Below, piece after piece: positions 35,774-44,991 of a DNA stretch of 64,000 nt (positions are counted from its first letter, which is position 1; each line of letters starts with the position of its first letter). The notes beneath the pieces are model-generated. The model saw only the letters and a program-made list of their open reading frames with translations, did not search any database and was not told where the DNA came from. Origin of the DNA: Bog-159 sp963843255 (GTDB taxonomy: Bacteria > Acidobacteriota > Terriglobia > Bryobacterales > Bryobacteraceae); contig CAWJJQ010000008.1 of assembly GCA_963843255.1 (NCBI GenBank), forward strand, positions 248,001 through 312,000, given 5' to 3'. The position numbers were made by a program, and so were the translations under genes.

Positions 35774-37231
35774 ATGAAGCAACTGGCTCTGGATGCACTG
35801 GACGCGGCCCTTGACGATAATGTCACGTACGCGGATACGCGCGCGATCGAGATTCAAGACCGCCAGGTCGCGACCAAGAACGGCAAGGCCGCGCATGTGT
35901 CCAGCTCCGTTTCCATGGGGCTGGCGATCCGGGTGCTGGCAAACGGATGCTGGGGCTTCTCGGCCACGGACGATCTCACTCGCGACGGTGTGCAGGCGGC
36001 CGCGGCGCTGGCGCGGGAGATCGCACGCGCCGGCACGCTTGCCAAGAAGCACGACGTGGTACTGGCGCCGGAGGACAAATACGAGGCCACCTGGGTGTCT
36101 CCCGTTCGTATCGATCCTTTTACTATCCCGGTGGATCGGAATGTAGCGCTGTTGCTGGAGATCGATCGCGAGCTGCGCCGCAATCCGGGCATCACCATGG
36201 CGGAAGGCTCTATGAGCTTTGAGCGGCGGCGCCAGGTTTTTGCCTCATCGGCCGGCAGCCTCATCGACCAGACCCGCTACCAGAGCGGCGTCGGATACGC
36301 GGCGCTGGCATACAAGGATGGCGAGATCCAAAAGCGCTCCTACCCCAATTCCTTTGGCGGACAGCATCAGCTGAAAGGATATGAGCTGATCGAGGAATGG
36401 GACCTGGTAGGCAACGCCGCCCGCATCGCCGAGGAAGCGGTGGCGCTGCACGGCGCCGATCAATGTCCGGAGGGAGAATTCGACCTGATCCTGGACAGCT
36501 CGCAGCTCGGGCTGCAAATCCACGAATCGATCGGCCACCCCATCGAGCTCGACCGCGTGCTGGGCAGCGAGGCCAATTACGCAGGCATGAGTTTTCTCAC
36601 GCTCGACCAGTTGAACCGGCTGCGGTACGGATCGGAAATCGTCAACGTGGTTTGCGATGCGCGGCCGGAACATGGCCCGGGTTTGGGCACTTTTGCGTTC
36701 GACGACGAAGGCGTGCCGGCGCAATCCACCGACGTCATCCGCCAGGGGCTGTTCACCGGCTATATGACATCCCGCGAAACAGCGGCGGCGGTGGGCGCGG
36801 CGCGATCGAATGGCACGATGCGGGCGGAGGGCTGGGCGCGGCTGCCGCTCATCCGGATGACGAACGTGAGCCTGCAGCCCGGCGAGCAATCGCTGGACGA
36901 AGTCTTCGGCGGCACGGATCACGCCGTTTACATGGAAACCAACCGAAGCTGGTCTATCGACGACAAGCGCTACAACTTCCAGTTCGGCTGCGAGATCGGA
37001 TGGGAGATCCGCAAGGGGAAGCGGGTGCGCATGCTGAAGAATCCCAGCTACAGCGGGATCAGCACGGAGTTCTGGAACGCGTGCGCGGCAATTGCTGGGC
37101 CCGCGCACTGGACGCTCTGGGGCGTACCGAATTGCGGCAAAGGACAGCCCGAGCAGGTGATGGGGACGGGACACGGCGCCAGCCCCGCGCGCTTCACGGG
37201 CATCAAAGTGGGGAGCGCGTATGCCGATTGA
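35774..37231 (+). CDS. tldD: TldD-type metallopeptidase
   Basis: The 485-residue protein has the TldD zinc motif HESIGHPIELDR (HExxxH) near residue 253, the GLGTFAFDDEGV segment and a C-terminal Cys-containing CGKGQPEQVMGTGHGA. TldD and TldE form a heterodimer that opens unfolded peptides as an extended-chain protease, for example in maturing microcin B17 and degrading CcdA. The partner gene follows with an 11-base overlap, so they are coupled and stoichiometric. Confidence 0.92.
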   Translation: MKQLALDALDAALDDNVTYADTRAIEIQDRQVATKNGKAAHVSSSVSMGLAIRVLANGCWGFSATDDLTRDGVQAAAALAREIARAGTLAKKHDVVLAPEDKYEATWVSPVRIDPFTIPVDRNVALLLEIDRELRRNPGITMAEGSMSFERRRQVFASSAGSLIDQTRYQSGVGYAALAYKDGEIQKRSYPNSFGGQHQLKGYELIEEWDLVGNAARIAEEAVALHGADQCPEGEFDLILDSSQLGLQIHESIGHPIELDRVLGSEANYAGMSFLTLDQLNRLRYGSEIVNVVCDARPEHGPGLGTFAFDDEGVPAQSTDVIRQGLFTGYMTSRETAAAVGAARSNGTMRAEGWARLPLIRMTNVSLQPGEQSLDEVFGGTDHAVYMETNRSWSIDDKRYNFQFGCEIGWEIRKGKRVRMLKNPSYSGISTEFWNACAAIAGPAHWTLWGVPNCGKGQPEQVMGTGHGASPARFTGIKVGSAYAD

Positions 37232-38573
37232 TGCGGCCTATTGCCGGGAAATTTTCGGTCGCGTGCAGCGGGCGGTGGCCAGCCTGGGGATCGTGGACGT
37301 CGAGACCATTCTGGGGGCCGGATCGAGCGCGCTGACGCGGTTCGCAAATAATGCGATCCATCAGAACGTGGCGGAACGCAACGTGAATCTTTCCGTGCGG
37401 CTGCAGGTGGACGGGCGGACGGCACGCGCTACCACGAACCGGCTGGATGACGATGCCATCCGGCTGGTAGTGGAGGAAGCGGCGGCGCTCACGCGGTTGC
37501 AGGAGCCCGATCCGGAGCTTTTGCCTATGGCCGGCGCCGGATCCGCGCCGAACAGGCAAGGCGGGCGCTGGTACGAGTCCACTGCGGGCGTGTCGCCCGC
37601 GGATCGCGCGGGGACGGTGGCGGAGGCGATCGCGCTGGTGGAGGCGGTCGGGCAGACCGCGGCGGGAATTTATTCGACAGCGGAAGCGGTGATGGCCATT
37701 CAGAATTCGCGCGGCGTGTTCGGCTACTATCCCGAGACCATGGCGAATTTTTCGATCACGGCCATGGCGGTGGACAGCTCCGGCTGGGCCAAGGGCAGCG
37801 CCTGCTCACACCGCGATCTGGACTGCGCGGCCATGGCCCGAGCGGCGGCACACAAGGCGGCGGCTTCGCGGGCGCCGGTCGAACTGGCGCCGGGCGCATA
37901 TACGGTCATCCTGGAACCGGCCGCGGTGCTGGACCTGGTCGGGCAGATGTTCGGCGACTTCAGCGCCACCGCCATCGCGGACGGCCGCAGCTTTCTGCGT
38001 GACCGTATCGGAACGCGGCTGTTCGGCGAGAACGTGACCATTCACGACGACGCGAACCATCCACTGCAATCCGGCGCGGCGTTCGATGGGGAGGGTATTC
38101 CGCGGCGGAAGCTCGCGCTGGTGGAGCGCGGCGTCGTGCGCGAGATCGCGTATTGCCGGCAGGCTGCGCACCAGGCAGGCACGGAGGCAACAGGACATGG
38201 TTTTCCGCTGCCGAACGAATATGGCGAGGCGCCCATGAATATCGTGATTGTGGGCGGCGGGACTTCGATCGACGCGATGATTGCGTCTACGGAACGCGGG
38301 ATCCTTGTCACGCGGCTGTGGTACATCCGGGAAGTCGATCCGTACGAGAAGATCATGACGGGCATGACCCGCGACGGTACATTCTTGATCGAGGGCGGCG
38401 AGATTCGGGGAGGCGTTCGGAATTTCCGGTTCAACCAGGGGCTGCCGGAGATGCTTTCGAATGTGGAAGCGCTGTCACCGGCGGTACGGGCTTCGGGGGA
38501 AGAGACGTTCGATATGGTGGTGCCGGCAATGAAAGTGCGCGGGTTTCACTTTACGGACGTCACGCGGTTCTGA
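37221..38573 (+). CDS. pmbA: TldE/PmbA-type partner peptidase
   Basis: This 450-residue protein overlaps tldD by 11 bases. It lacks an HExxxH motif, as expected for the TldE subunit. Recognisable elements are YYPETMANFSITAMAVD, GPYTVILEP-like (LAPGAYTVILEPAAVLDL), FGENVTIHDDANHPLQ, AFDGEGIPRRKLALVERGVV and the C-terminal GEIRGGVRNFRFNQGLPEML. Together with TldD it forms the proteolytic heterodimer. No modified-peptide precursor or biosynthesis gene is evident beside it. Confidence 0.9.
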   Translation: MPIDAAYCREIFGRVQRAVASLGIVDVETILGAGSSALTRFANNAIHQNVAERNVNLSVRLQVDGRTARATTNRLDDDAIRLVVEEAAALTRLQEPDPELLPMAGAGSAPNRQGGRWYESTAGVSPADRAGTVAEAIALVEAVGQTAAGIYSTAEAVMAIQNSRGVFGYYPETMANFSITAMAVDSSGWAKGSACSHRDLDCAAMARAAAHKAAASRAPVELAPGAYTVILEPAAVLDLVGQMFGDFSATAIADGRSFLRDRIGTRLFGENVTIHDDANHPLQSGAAFDGEGIPRRKLALVERGVVREIAYCRQAAHQAGTEATGHGFPLPNEYGEAPMNIVIVGGGTSIDAMIASTERGILVTRLWYIREVDPYEKIMTGMTRDGTFLIEGGEIRGGVRNFRFNQGLPEMLSNVEALSPAVRASGEETFDMVVPAMKVRGFHFTDVTRF

Positions 38574-38577
38574 CCGG

Positions 38578-38871
38578 CTATTCGCCGAAGATTTCGTGGG
38601 TAAGGTCTTCCTGCTTTTTGGGCCGCTGTTCGTCCCAGAAGCCTACCACTAGAGATACGGCGGTCAGGGTGAAGGCGACGATGGCCAGGGTGTCGAGGCC
38701 GCGATGCCAGAGGATGGCTCCTTCGGCGATCAGGGTGCGGACTAGCCAGCCGTACAGGCTGCGCATATTTTGACCGCGGCGCACACGGACGATTGAGCGG
38801 CCCAGGAAGTGCGCGAAAAGGAGGCCCAACAGGCCTACCAGGACGCGCAGCGTGTCCAGTGGAATGGGCAT
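38578..38871 (-). CDS. Small membrane protein, unknown
   Basis: ATG 38871 gives 97 residues with two hydrophobic helices (LRVLVGLLGLLFAHFLG and TLAIVAFTLTAVSLVVGFW) and a charged C-terminus (DEQRPKKQEDLTHEIFGE). A longer frame from 38928 exists but overlaps the divergent MBL gene start exactly. There is no known domain. It is convergent with pmbA, with four bases between the stops. Confidence 0.6.
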   Translation of the reverse strand: MPIPLDTLRVLVGLLGLLFAHFLGRSIVRVRRGQNMRSLYGWLVRTLIAEGAILWHRGLDTLAIVAFTLTAVSLVVGFWDEQRPKKQEDLTHEIFGE

Positions 38872-38927
38872 GCTCTCAATTTGGCTCAAGATTTGGACAT
38901 TTGCAAGGCCCTCCGCGGCTTGCCACA

Positions 38928-39722
38928 ATGAGCCTGATGAGCCTGATGCAGGAAATTCGCGAGTTCCCGGTCTCGCGCAACATGGTGGCGATCTGGTGGC
39001 TGGGCCAGAACGGCTATATTTTCAAGACTGCCGAGGGGACGCTGCTGTCAACCGATCTCTACCTGACCAACTCGTGTGCGGAAGCTTATGCCGATTCGCT
39101 CATAAACCTGGAACGGCAGGTTCCCATTCTATTGCCGCCTGAAGAGGTGAATGTGGACGTTTTTGCGTGCACGCACAATCACCAGGACCACACCGACCCG
39201 GCGACCATCGAAGCACTGCGGCACAAGGACACCATGCAGTTCATCGGCCCGCACCCGAGCTGCGCGGTATTCCGGGCGCAGGGCGTGGAGACCGGGCGCA
39301 TCGTGCCGGCCTGGCCCGACTGCGAGCTGCAATTCCGGGACGTGACGATTCATGGCACGTTTGCGCTGCCCACGGACGCCACCGACTTGAATCACATGGG
39401 ATTCGTTTTGCAGTTCGGCAAGGGGCCGCGCGTGTACGTGACGGGAGATACGGACTACAGCGACTTGCTGGCGGCGGCGGCCAGGCACAGGCCGGACCTG
39501 ATGATTACCTGCATCAACGGCGGCTTCAATAACTTGTCGCACTACGAAGCCGCGCAACTGGCGGCGCAGATCCAGCCGAAAGCTGCAATTCCCTGCCACT
39601 ACGACATGTTCGCCGATAATTCGGTGGATCCCGGCCAATTTCGTGCTTCGCTGGCGATGCGCGCGCCAGAAGTGCGTTATACGCGACTGGAACACGGCAA
39701 GCCATTCGTGTTTGGACTTTAG
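38928..39722 (+). CDS. MBL-fold metallohydrolase (UlaG-like)
   Basis: ATG 38928 gives 264 residues. The metallo-beta-lactamase motif is CTHNHQDHTDP (HxHxDH). Further metal ligands are probably Asp in YVTGDTDYSDL and His in IPCHYDMFADN. The order and length fit the UlaG/L-ascorbate-6-phosphate lactonase-like group, though such proteins in soil bacteria act on varied substrates. There is no sugar-phosphotransferase context here, so ascorbate metabolism is not supported. Confidence 0.85.
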   Translation: MSLMSLMQEIREFPVSRNMVAIWWLGQNGYIFKTAEGTLLSTDLYLTNSCAEAYADSLINLERQVPILLPPEEVNVDVFACTHNHQDHTDPATIEALRHKDTMQFIGPHPSCAVFRAQGVETGRIVPAWPDCELQFRDVTIHGTFALPTDATDLNHMGFVLQFGKGPRVYVTGDTDYSDLLAAAARHRPDLMITCINGGFNNLSHYEAAQLAAQIQPKAAIPCHYDMFADNSVDPGQFRASLAMRAPEVRYTRLEHGKPFVFGL

Positions 39723-39882
39723 GCTCCGCTAACTAAAGATATCCTTGATAAAACCATGTCCGGGGGCCGACCATCGTAGTCGGAAGCCTCACCGGTTCGG
39801 ACCATGCGTCGCTTGGAGTACATCTTTCTCGTCCTCGGTTTTGCAGTAATCTTTGGCGCGGCGGGCTTCGACGTACTGTCTC

Positions 39883-41079
39883 ATGGCTGGCGCATCCCTC
39901 CCTCTTACTCAGCCGGTTCCCACACGCGGCCGGGCGGACAGTAATCCGCAGCGCCGCATAAAGCCCATTTCGCTGGCGCTGGCAGCCGTGTTCGCAGCCA
40001 CGAACCTGGGGCTGGGGTTGAGCGTGGCCGCGGCTGGTCTGCGGGGCGACTTTGCATGCACCTATATGGGGGCTTCGCTGGTCCGGGAGGGGCACCTCAA
40101 GCAACTATACGATTTGGGAACCCAAGCGAGCTGGTGGCGCGCGCATGCGATCAGCGATAAACCTCTGGTTCCTTATGTGCGGCCTCCGTTTTATGCGGCG
40201 GTGCAGTCGCTGGCCGCCGTGCCGCCGCTACGCTTGTCGTTCCTGGTCAACGTCACGGTTCTGTCGCTGATGCTCGTTGGATGCTGGGTGTGGTTCGCGC
40301 GGACGCTCGGCGAGGAGGCGCTGGTGCTGGCCTCACTTTTCTGGCCTACCGCGCTGGGGATCGCGTTTGGTCAGGACTGCGTGCTGATGCTGGCGCTGGC
40401 GGTGGTCTCGTATCATCTGCATAGCCGGGGACGGGACGGTTGGGCTGGTGCGGTGCTGGCTCTGGCTCTTTACAAGTACCACGTGCTACTGCTGGTGGGT
40501 CCCGCGATGCTGGTGGGGCGCCGGCGGCGGATGTTCGCGGGTTTCGCGGCGGTGGCGACGGTCGAGGCGCTGGTCTCTTTTGCGCTGGTGGGACGGGCGG
40601 GCATCCTGTCGTACATCAGCCTGTTGTTCCGCAAGGACCTGGAGGGTCTTTATCCATCACCTCAACTCATGCCGGATATCAACGGCCTGCTTATGAACTT
40701 CAGGGTGGCGTCCGTGCCCGTTGTGATCGTGCTCAGCGCCGTTACGGTGGCCTGCACTCTGGCGGCGGGCTGGCGGGCGCCTTGGTGGCGGGGGATGTCC
40801 GCGGCCGTTGCGGGGTCGATCCTGATCGTGCCGCACGTATTCGGCTACGATCTGACGGTTCTTCTTCTTGGGCTGCTGCTGGCCATCCGGTTTTCGAAAT
40901 CGAAATTCACGCGGGGCGTGGCGGTGTGGCTTTGCGCGCCGCTGGTTCACATCGCGAATCTGCTCAATGCTCCGTGGGCCGCACTGCTCCCACTTTCGCT
41001 TGCCATGTTCCTGTTTGCGCTGGGGCGGGAATTTGCTCTCGACCTACTGAAACTGCCGGCAAATGCCGATTATAGCTAG
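39883..41079 (+). CDS. GT87 (DUF2029) membrane glycosyltransferase
   Basis: ATG 39883 gives 398 residues with about ten transmembrane helices. GT87/DUF2029 features are visible: DFACTYMGASLVREGHLKQL (the acidic first-loop motif), VPYVRPPFYAAVQSL, WPTALGIAFGQDCVLMLAL and VPHVFGYDLTVLLLG. These GT-C enzymes, such as PimE, transfer mannose or arabinose from polyprenyl phosphate on the outer membrane face. It is the first of three plus-strand genes (15 bases to the next). Confidence 0.85.
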   Translation: MAGASLPLTQPVPTRGRADSNPQRRIKPISLALAAVFAATNLGLGLSVAAAGLRGDFACTYMGASLVREGHLKQLYDLGTQASWWRAHAISDKPLVPYVRPPFYAAVQSLAAVPPLRLSFLVNVTVLSLMLVGCWVWFARTLGEEALVLASLFWPTALGIAFGQDCVLMLALAVVSYHLHSRGRDGWAGAVLALALYKYHVLLLVGPAMLVGRRRRMFAGFAAVATVEALVSFALVGRAGILSYISLLFRKDLEGLYPSPQLMPDINGLLMNFRVASVPVVIVLSAVTVACTLAAGWRAPWWRGMSAAVAGSILIVPHVFGYDLTVLLLGLLLAIRFSKSKFTRGVAVWLCAPLVHIANLLNAPWAALLPLSLAMFLFALGREFALDLLKLPANADYS

Positions 41080-41093
41080 ACATACCAGCGATT

Positions 41094-42422
41094 ATGGAGG
41101 CGAAACATCAACCCACGAGATCCGGGCGATGGCCGTTTGTTAACTTGTTCGTCCGTCGGAACGCATGGTATCCCTTCAGCATGGCAAACCCTGGCCGGGG
41201 AGATGTGCGTCTTCCGGCGCCTGTCGCATTCGTGTTGAAAGCCGTGCTGGTGGCTTGCCTGCCTTTGCTCGTCTACAACGGGTACAAATACGGCCTTTAC
41301 CACCTGATCAGCACCAATCCGGCGGCTCAGTTCACATATTTCGGCATCGCGGTTCTGTACTTTGTGGGCAGTTCTCCCTCACGCGTGGAGTCCGTACTGG
41401 CGATCGCGGGCGGCGTAGGGCTGGTGTTGTTCTGTCCGCTGGTCAAGCCCTCGGAATTCACGGGAGAGGCGCTGGTGCGGGTGGGCGCGTTCGTTGGAGT
41501 AGCCGGATTGGTGGCGATGTGCGCGCGGGCGATCGTCTCGCGGGACAAAGACGCGGCGCTCGATACGCTGGCGCGTTCCCTGATTTTTGTCGTGCTGGGA
41601 ATCGTGTTAGGCACCATGCTGAGCGCGGCGTCGGCCTTGCGCCCCTTCAAGTTCGATTATTTCCTGTATAGCATCGACGTCCGGTTCGGGACCGCCATCA
41701 GCTTTGCGATTGGCCGCTGGTTCCAGACCTGGCCCCCGCTGTGGCGAATCGAGATCGTGATTTACCACTCCCTGCCGTTCGGCCTGGCAGTGCTGTATGC
41801 CGCGCACTTGCGGCGGGCCACGCCGGGCCCGGTGGATGTCCTGACCATGATGTGGGTGAACGCGATCGTCGGCTACGGGCTCTACTTTATTTATCCCGCC
41901 GCCGGACCACTGTACGCGTTTGGCGGGAATTTTCCGTGGAGCGCGCCGGCTGCCGGGCACTACGCACTGGAAATGGTACGGCTGAACGCCGCGCCGAACG
42001 CCATGCCTTCGCTGCACATGGCGTGCGCCATCTTGATCTGGTGGAACGCGCGCTCCTGGAAGGTGGGACGCGCGATTGGGTTCACGTTCATGATCCTGAT
42101 CGGGTTCGCGGCCGTGGGATTCGGGGAACACTATTTCCTGGACCTGGTGGTGGCCTTCCCCTACGCGCTGGCGATCCAGGCAGCGGCTACCAAAGGCGCC
42201 CACCGCTGGCCGCCGCTGGCGCTGGGAGCGGCCATGACCGCGTGCTGGTTCCTGGCGCTGTTGTATGCGCCAAGCGAAATGGCGGGAATGCCTGTGTGGG
42301 CAATGTGGTGCCTGGCTGCGATCACGGTGGCGCTGCCAGTTGCGGCCAACTGGAAACTGCTGCCGGAGAATCCCCGGGCGGAGGTAGTCTCGGCGCCCGC
42401 GTTCGAACTGAAAGTCGCATGA
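41094..42422 (+). CDS. Aur1/Ipt1-like PAP2-superfamily membrane protein
   Basis: The 442-residue protein has about 12 helices. The PAP2_3 (inositolphosphotransferase-like) core lies in the second half: YFIYPAAGP, NAMPSLHMACAILIWWN and FGEHYFLDLVVAFPYALA, supplying two His and an Asp. In yeast Aur1 this fold transfers inositol phosphate to a lipid; bacterial members act in phospholipid or glycolipid head-group transfer. Placement between two GT87 genes suggests making or recycling the lipid carrier or anchor of an envelope glycan (inference). Confidence 0.82.
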   Translation: MEAKHQPTRSGRWPFVNLFVRRNAWYPFSMANPGRGDVRLPAPVAFVLKAVLVACLPLLVYNGYKYGLYHLISTNPAAQFTYFGIAVLYFVGSSPSRVESVLAIAGGVGLVLFCPLVKPSEFTGEALVRVGAFVGVAGLVAMCARAIVSRDKDAALDTLARSLIFVVLGIVLGTMLSAASALRPFKFDYFLYSIDVRFGTAISFAIGRWFQTWPPLWRIEIVIYHSLPFGLAVLYAAHLRRATPGPVDVLTMMWVNAIVGYGLYFIYPAAGPLYAFGGNFPWSAPAAGHYALEMVRLNAAPNAMPSLHMACAILIWWNARSWKVGRAIGFTFMILIGFAAVGFGEHYFLDLVVAFPYALAIQAAATKGAHRWPPLALGAAMTACWFLALLYAPSEMAGMPVWAMWCLAAITVALPVAANWKLLPENPRAEVVSAPAFELKVA

Positions 42423-43492
42423 AGAAGACCGCGGCCGCGCTGGTGATCATAGCCATGGCTATGGCGGCGCTACCGCTGAGCCATTGGGGAAGCGATTTCC
42501 GGAGCTTTTATACGGGCGCGCGGCTGGCCGGCAAGCCGGAGCTGTTTTCGCTTGATGCCATGCGGAAGATCGAGGCGCCGCTGGGAACCGATCTGACGCA
42601 ATTACAGGTTTGGATTCGTCCCCCCTTCTATGCGCTGCTGCTTTGGCCTTTGGGGCAGCTTCCCTACCGCTTGGCGGCGTTTCTCTGGCAAGCGATCCTG
42701 GCCCTGGCATTGATTTTGTTCGTACGGCTTTGGGACGATCAAGTGCCGTCGTACTGGATGGCGGCCCTCTTCCTGCCCATGCTGCTGGCCCTGTTCTTTG
42801 GCCAGGACGTGACGTTGTTGTTGTTGCTGGCGGCCATTGCGGTCAGGTTGGAGCAACGGGGCCATCCGTTCCTCGGCGGTTTGGTATTGTCGCTCTGCGC
42901 GATCAAACTGCACCTGTTTCTGCTGGTGCCTTTGTGGATGGCGTCGCGGCGCATGTGGCGGATGGGTTTAGGGCTGTGCGCCGGGGGAGGCATCCTGACG
43001 GTGGTCTGCTTTGGGGTCCACGGCCGCGACTGGCTGTTCCGGTATCTCGACGTGCTGGCGGTGAATGAGCGTCACCAGATTTCGAAAGAGTACGTCAGCC
43101 TGGCGGGGCTACTGCATTCCGTGCCCGCGATCTGGTTGTGGCCGGCGGCGCTACTGGTTGCGGCCGGATTCTGGTATGCACAGCGGCGCATGGAGAAACA
43201 GGACGCCTTCGCCTTCGCATTGTTTGGGGGGCTATTGATCGCTCCACATGCGTTTCTGTACGATGTGGGGTTTCTATTGCCCTACTTCCTGCGCCGCAGA
43301 AATGCGGCGATCGCGGTAGTGGTGCTGTGCATGTTGTTCAAGTTGCCGAGCGCCTTCCCGGCGCAGTTGGGCTTGCTGCTGTTGTTTGTGTTCGCGGCAT
43401 TTCAGGCCGGGGGCGGCGGCGAAGCTGCTATCGCACGGTTAGCAGGATGGACGAAGCCAGCAGCACACCCACTGCCAGCAGCGCGTCCGTGA
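42419..43492 (+). CDS. GT87 (DUF2029) membrane glycosyltransferase
   Basis: ATG 42419 overlaps the preceding stop (ATGA) and opens with a signal-like helix, giving 357 residues and about nine helices. Motifs parallel the other GT87 proteins here: GSDFRSFYTGARLAGKPELF, VWIRPPFYALLLWPLG, LPMLLALFFGQDVTLLLLL and APHAFLYDVGFLLPYFL. Sugar and acceptor are unknown. The last 65 bases overlap, on the opposite strand, a tiny membrane-protein gene, so the two transcripts collide here. Confidence 0.85.
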   Translation: MKKTAAALVIIAMAMAALPLSHWGSDFRSFYTGARLAGKPELFSLDAMRKIEAPLGTDLTQLQVWIRPPFYALLLWPLGQLPYRLAAFLWQAILALALILFVRLWDDQVPSYWMAALFLPMLLALFFGQDVTLLLLLAAIAVRLEQRGHPFLGGLVLSLCAIKLHLFLLVPLWMASRRMWRMGLGLCAGGGILTVVCFGVHGRDWLFRYLDVLAVNERHQISKEYVSLAGLLHSVPAIWLWPAALLVAAGFWYAQRRMEKQDAFAFALFGGLLIAPHAFLYDVGFLLPYFLRRRNAAIAVVVLCMLFKLPSAFPAQLGLLLLFVFAAFQAGGGGEAAIARLAGWTKPAAHPLPAARP

Positions 43493-43538
43493 TCACTCGG
43501 GCCCAGCAGATTCTTCGTAAGTGGGTAATGATCTTCAT
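43428..43538 (-). CDS. Tiny single-helix membrane protein coupled to GT87
   Basis: This 36-residue ORF starts at ATG 43538, sharing ATGA with the stop of the upstream GT87 gene. The product has a short basic N-terminus (THLRR), the motif ICWARVITDALL and one transmembrane helix (VGVLLASSILL). It is similar to the 52-residue protein at 44833-44991 (IPWAQVVVDVALLA, then AMAVVSS): both show W-A-(R/Q)-V-x-x-D at the helix start. Position and similarity argue it is real despite its size. Function unknown. Confidence 0.6.
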   Translation of the reverse strand: MKIITHLRRICWARVITDALLAVGVLLASSILLTVR

Positions 43539-44836
43539 GGCGTTTTTCTTAACGTGCAAAACGGGACCACGGCCGCGCCGCCATGATCCCGCGAGTTCCT
43601 ATCCTGTATTGCGGCGCGGACACGCGGCCCCTTTGCGCTCTCATCCGGTCCGACACGCTTCCGGGAGCCATCCGGAAATACGCGCACTCCCAAGCTGGTT
43701 GCGGCGAGCACCGCCAACAACGCCAGGCAAAATCCACTCATGCTGACCTGGCCCAGAGCGGCGAAGCGATCCTTCATCAGAAGCAGGCACGGAATCGGTG
43801 TCCACAGAAGCAGCACCCAATAGCGGGGCACCTCCGGCAGCGGCAACTGCCAGGCCAGCGCGAGCGCCGGCAGCAGCAGTACGGCGTCATAGGCGTAGGC
43901 GTGGTGGCCCACCAGGAGACCTGCAATAATCGCGGCGGTAGCCCCTGCGACCGGAGTCGAACGGCTGGATATCACCCAAACCGCGGCCAGCGCGGCCACG
44001 CCCAATAGCACCTCAACCACGACGCCGTGCGGCAGCCAATACGTCAAGCCGAGCAGGTTCGGCATCTTGGGGACCGCCGGGCTGAATTGCGAAATCGAAG
44101 CCAGGTGGAAAAGATTCGCAATCCAATCCTGGCCTTCCGCGGCAAACGAGACCGCTAGCTGCACGAGGCCGCCCAGCGCGCCTGCGAGCACCGCAAGCCA
44201 TTTGCGCCGCGCCAGCAGAAACACGGGGATCCCGAGCGCAAGATGGAATTTGGCAGCGCACAGCGACAGGACCAAGCCGGCGGCGAAATCGTGATCGGCC
44301 TCCAGCAGCCGGAAGCCCAGGGCCACCAGCACCAGAAACATCGCCGTATCCTGACCGGTGGAGAGCAGCAGGGCAGCCGGAAAGCACCAGCACAAACTCG
44401 TGGCGAGTTGATCGCGGCGCTGGACTGGCCAAAGCAAACCAAAAACAAGCAATGCTCCGGCGTTGAGCAGGAGCCACGCGGTGCGCGCCCACATGTAGGG
44501 CAGCGCGGCTAAAGGCTTGAATATTACGCCATAGAAAGGAAGGCGGCCAAAGGGTATTTCGATATCGCCGTAGCGGCGTTCGACGGTGCGGAGGCGATCC
44601 CAGTTATACAACTGGCCGGTGCCGGCTAACTTACTGGCTGAGTAGAATTCGGTGAAGTCGCCGCCGCGCTCCGTGATGTTGAAGCCGGCGGCCAGGCAGA
44701 TGAGCGCGCCGATCAGGCACGTTACGAGAGTCGTCCGCCAAGACCACGCTTCGCCCGGCACAGCACTATTATCGGCAGAGTTGCGGCCGAAGCGCGTGTT
44801 CTCCTTAGTTAACCCTGTAGTTAAGCCAGGGTTCAC
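43535..44836 (-). CDS. GT87 (DUF2029) membrane glycosyltransferase
   Basis: GTG 44836 is chosen because it shares GTGA with the stop of the tiny gene upstream; an open frame to 44908 would overlap that gene. The product has 433 residues and about ten helices with GT87 motifs (GGDFTEFYSASKLAGTGQLY, FGRLPFYGVIFKPLAALPY, LLLSTGQDTAMFLVLVALG, GHHAYAYDAVLLLPAL). Its last 35 residues (GPRVRAAIQDRNSRDHGG and onward) are encoded by a copy of a 90-bp palindromic repeat, so the C-terminus is probably a repeat-derived extension. Confidence 0.82.
   Translation of the reverse strand: MNPGLTTGLTKENTRFGRNSADNSAVPGEAWSWRTTLVTCLIGALICLAAGFNITERGGDFTEFYSASKLAGTGQLYNWDRLRTVERRYGDIEIPFGRLPFYGVIFKPLAALPYMWARTAWLLLNAGALLVFGLLWPVQRRDQLATSLCWCFPAALLLSTGQDTAMFLVLVALGFRLLEADHDFAAGLVLSLCAAKFHLALGIPVFLLARRKWLAVLAGALGGLVQLAVSFAAEGQDWIANLFHLASISQFSPAVPKMPNLLGLTYWLPHGVVVEVLLGVAALAAVWVISSRSTPVAGATAAIIAGLLVGHHAYAYDAVLLLPALALAWQLPLPEVPRYWVLLLWTPIPCLLLMKDRFAALGQVSMSGFCLALLAVLAATSLGVRVFPDGSRKRVGPDESAKGPRVRAAIQDRNSRDHGGAAVVPFCTLRKTP
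43549..43639. repeat. About 90-bp palindromic repeat, copy 1
   Basis: Nearly identical to 48649-48736 over its first 47 bases (core CCGCGCCGCCATGATCCCGC) and again at its end (CCCCTTTGCGCT). Internal arms (CCGCGCCGC / GCGGCGCGG) and outer arms (GCGCAAA-GGG) can form a long hairpin. It lies within the 3' end of the GT87 gene and 10 bases before the start of the tiny gene. Confidence 0.8.
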
Positions 44837-44991
44837 GGATGGAATAGCTTGGACGAGACTACCGCCATGGCAGCCAGGAGAGCTACATCCACAACCACCT
44901 GCGCCCATGGAATCTGCTTTAGACGCAACATGATGGCCTTACTATTCTCAATGGCTTCTTCATCCGCACGGCGGTAGGGAATCGCAGTCAT
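44833..44991 (-). CDS. Small single-helix membrane protein coupled to glycosyltransferases
   Basis: A 52-residue protein from ATG 44991 (shares ATGA with the stop of the GT-C gene before it) to TGA, which shares GTGA with the start of the GT87 gene after it. The N-terminal half is charged (RRADEEAIENSKAIMLRLKQ), followed by IPWAQVVVDVALLAAMAVVSS, one helix. Sandwiched by two 4-base overlaps, it is very likely translated. It resembles the 36-residue protein at 43428-43538. It could be an accessory subunit of the glycosyltransferases. Confidence 0.72.
   Translation of the reverse strand: MTAIPYRRADEEAIENSKAIMLRLKQIPWAQVVVDVALLAAMAVVSSKLFHP

Noticed and set aside
35732..36052. Longer N-terminus for the GNAT acetyltransferase up to 36052
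   Set aside because: Would be antisense to the tldD start and add 107 residues unlike any GNAT extension.
36245..37174. 309-codon antisense frame over tldD
   Set aside because: Mirror of a well-conserved gene in GC-rich DNA; the product has no domain and no start signal.
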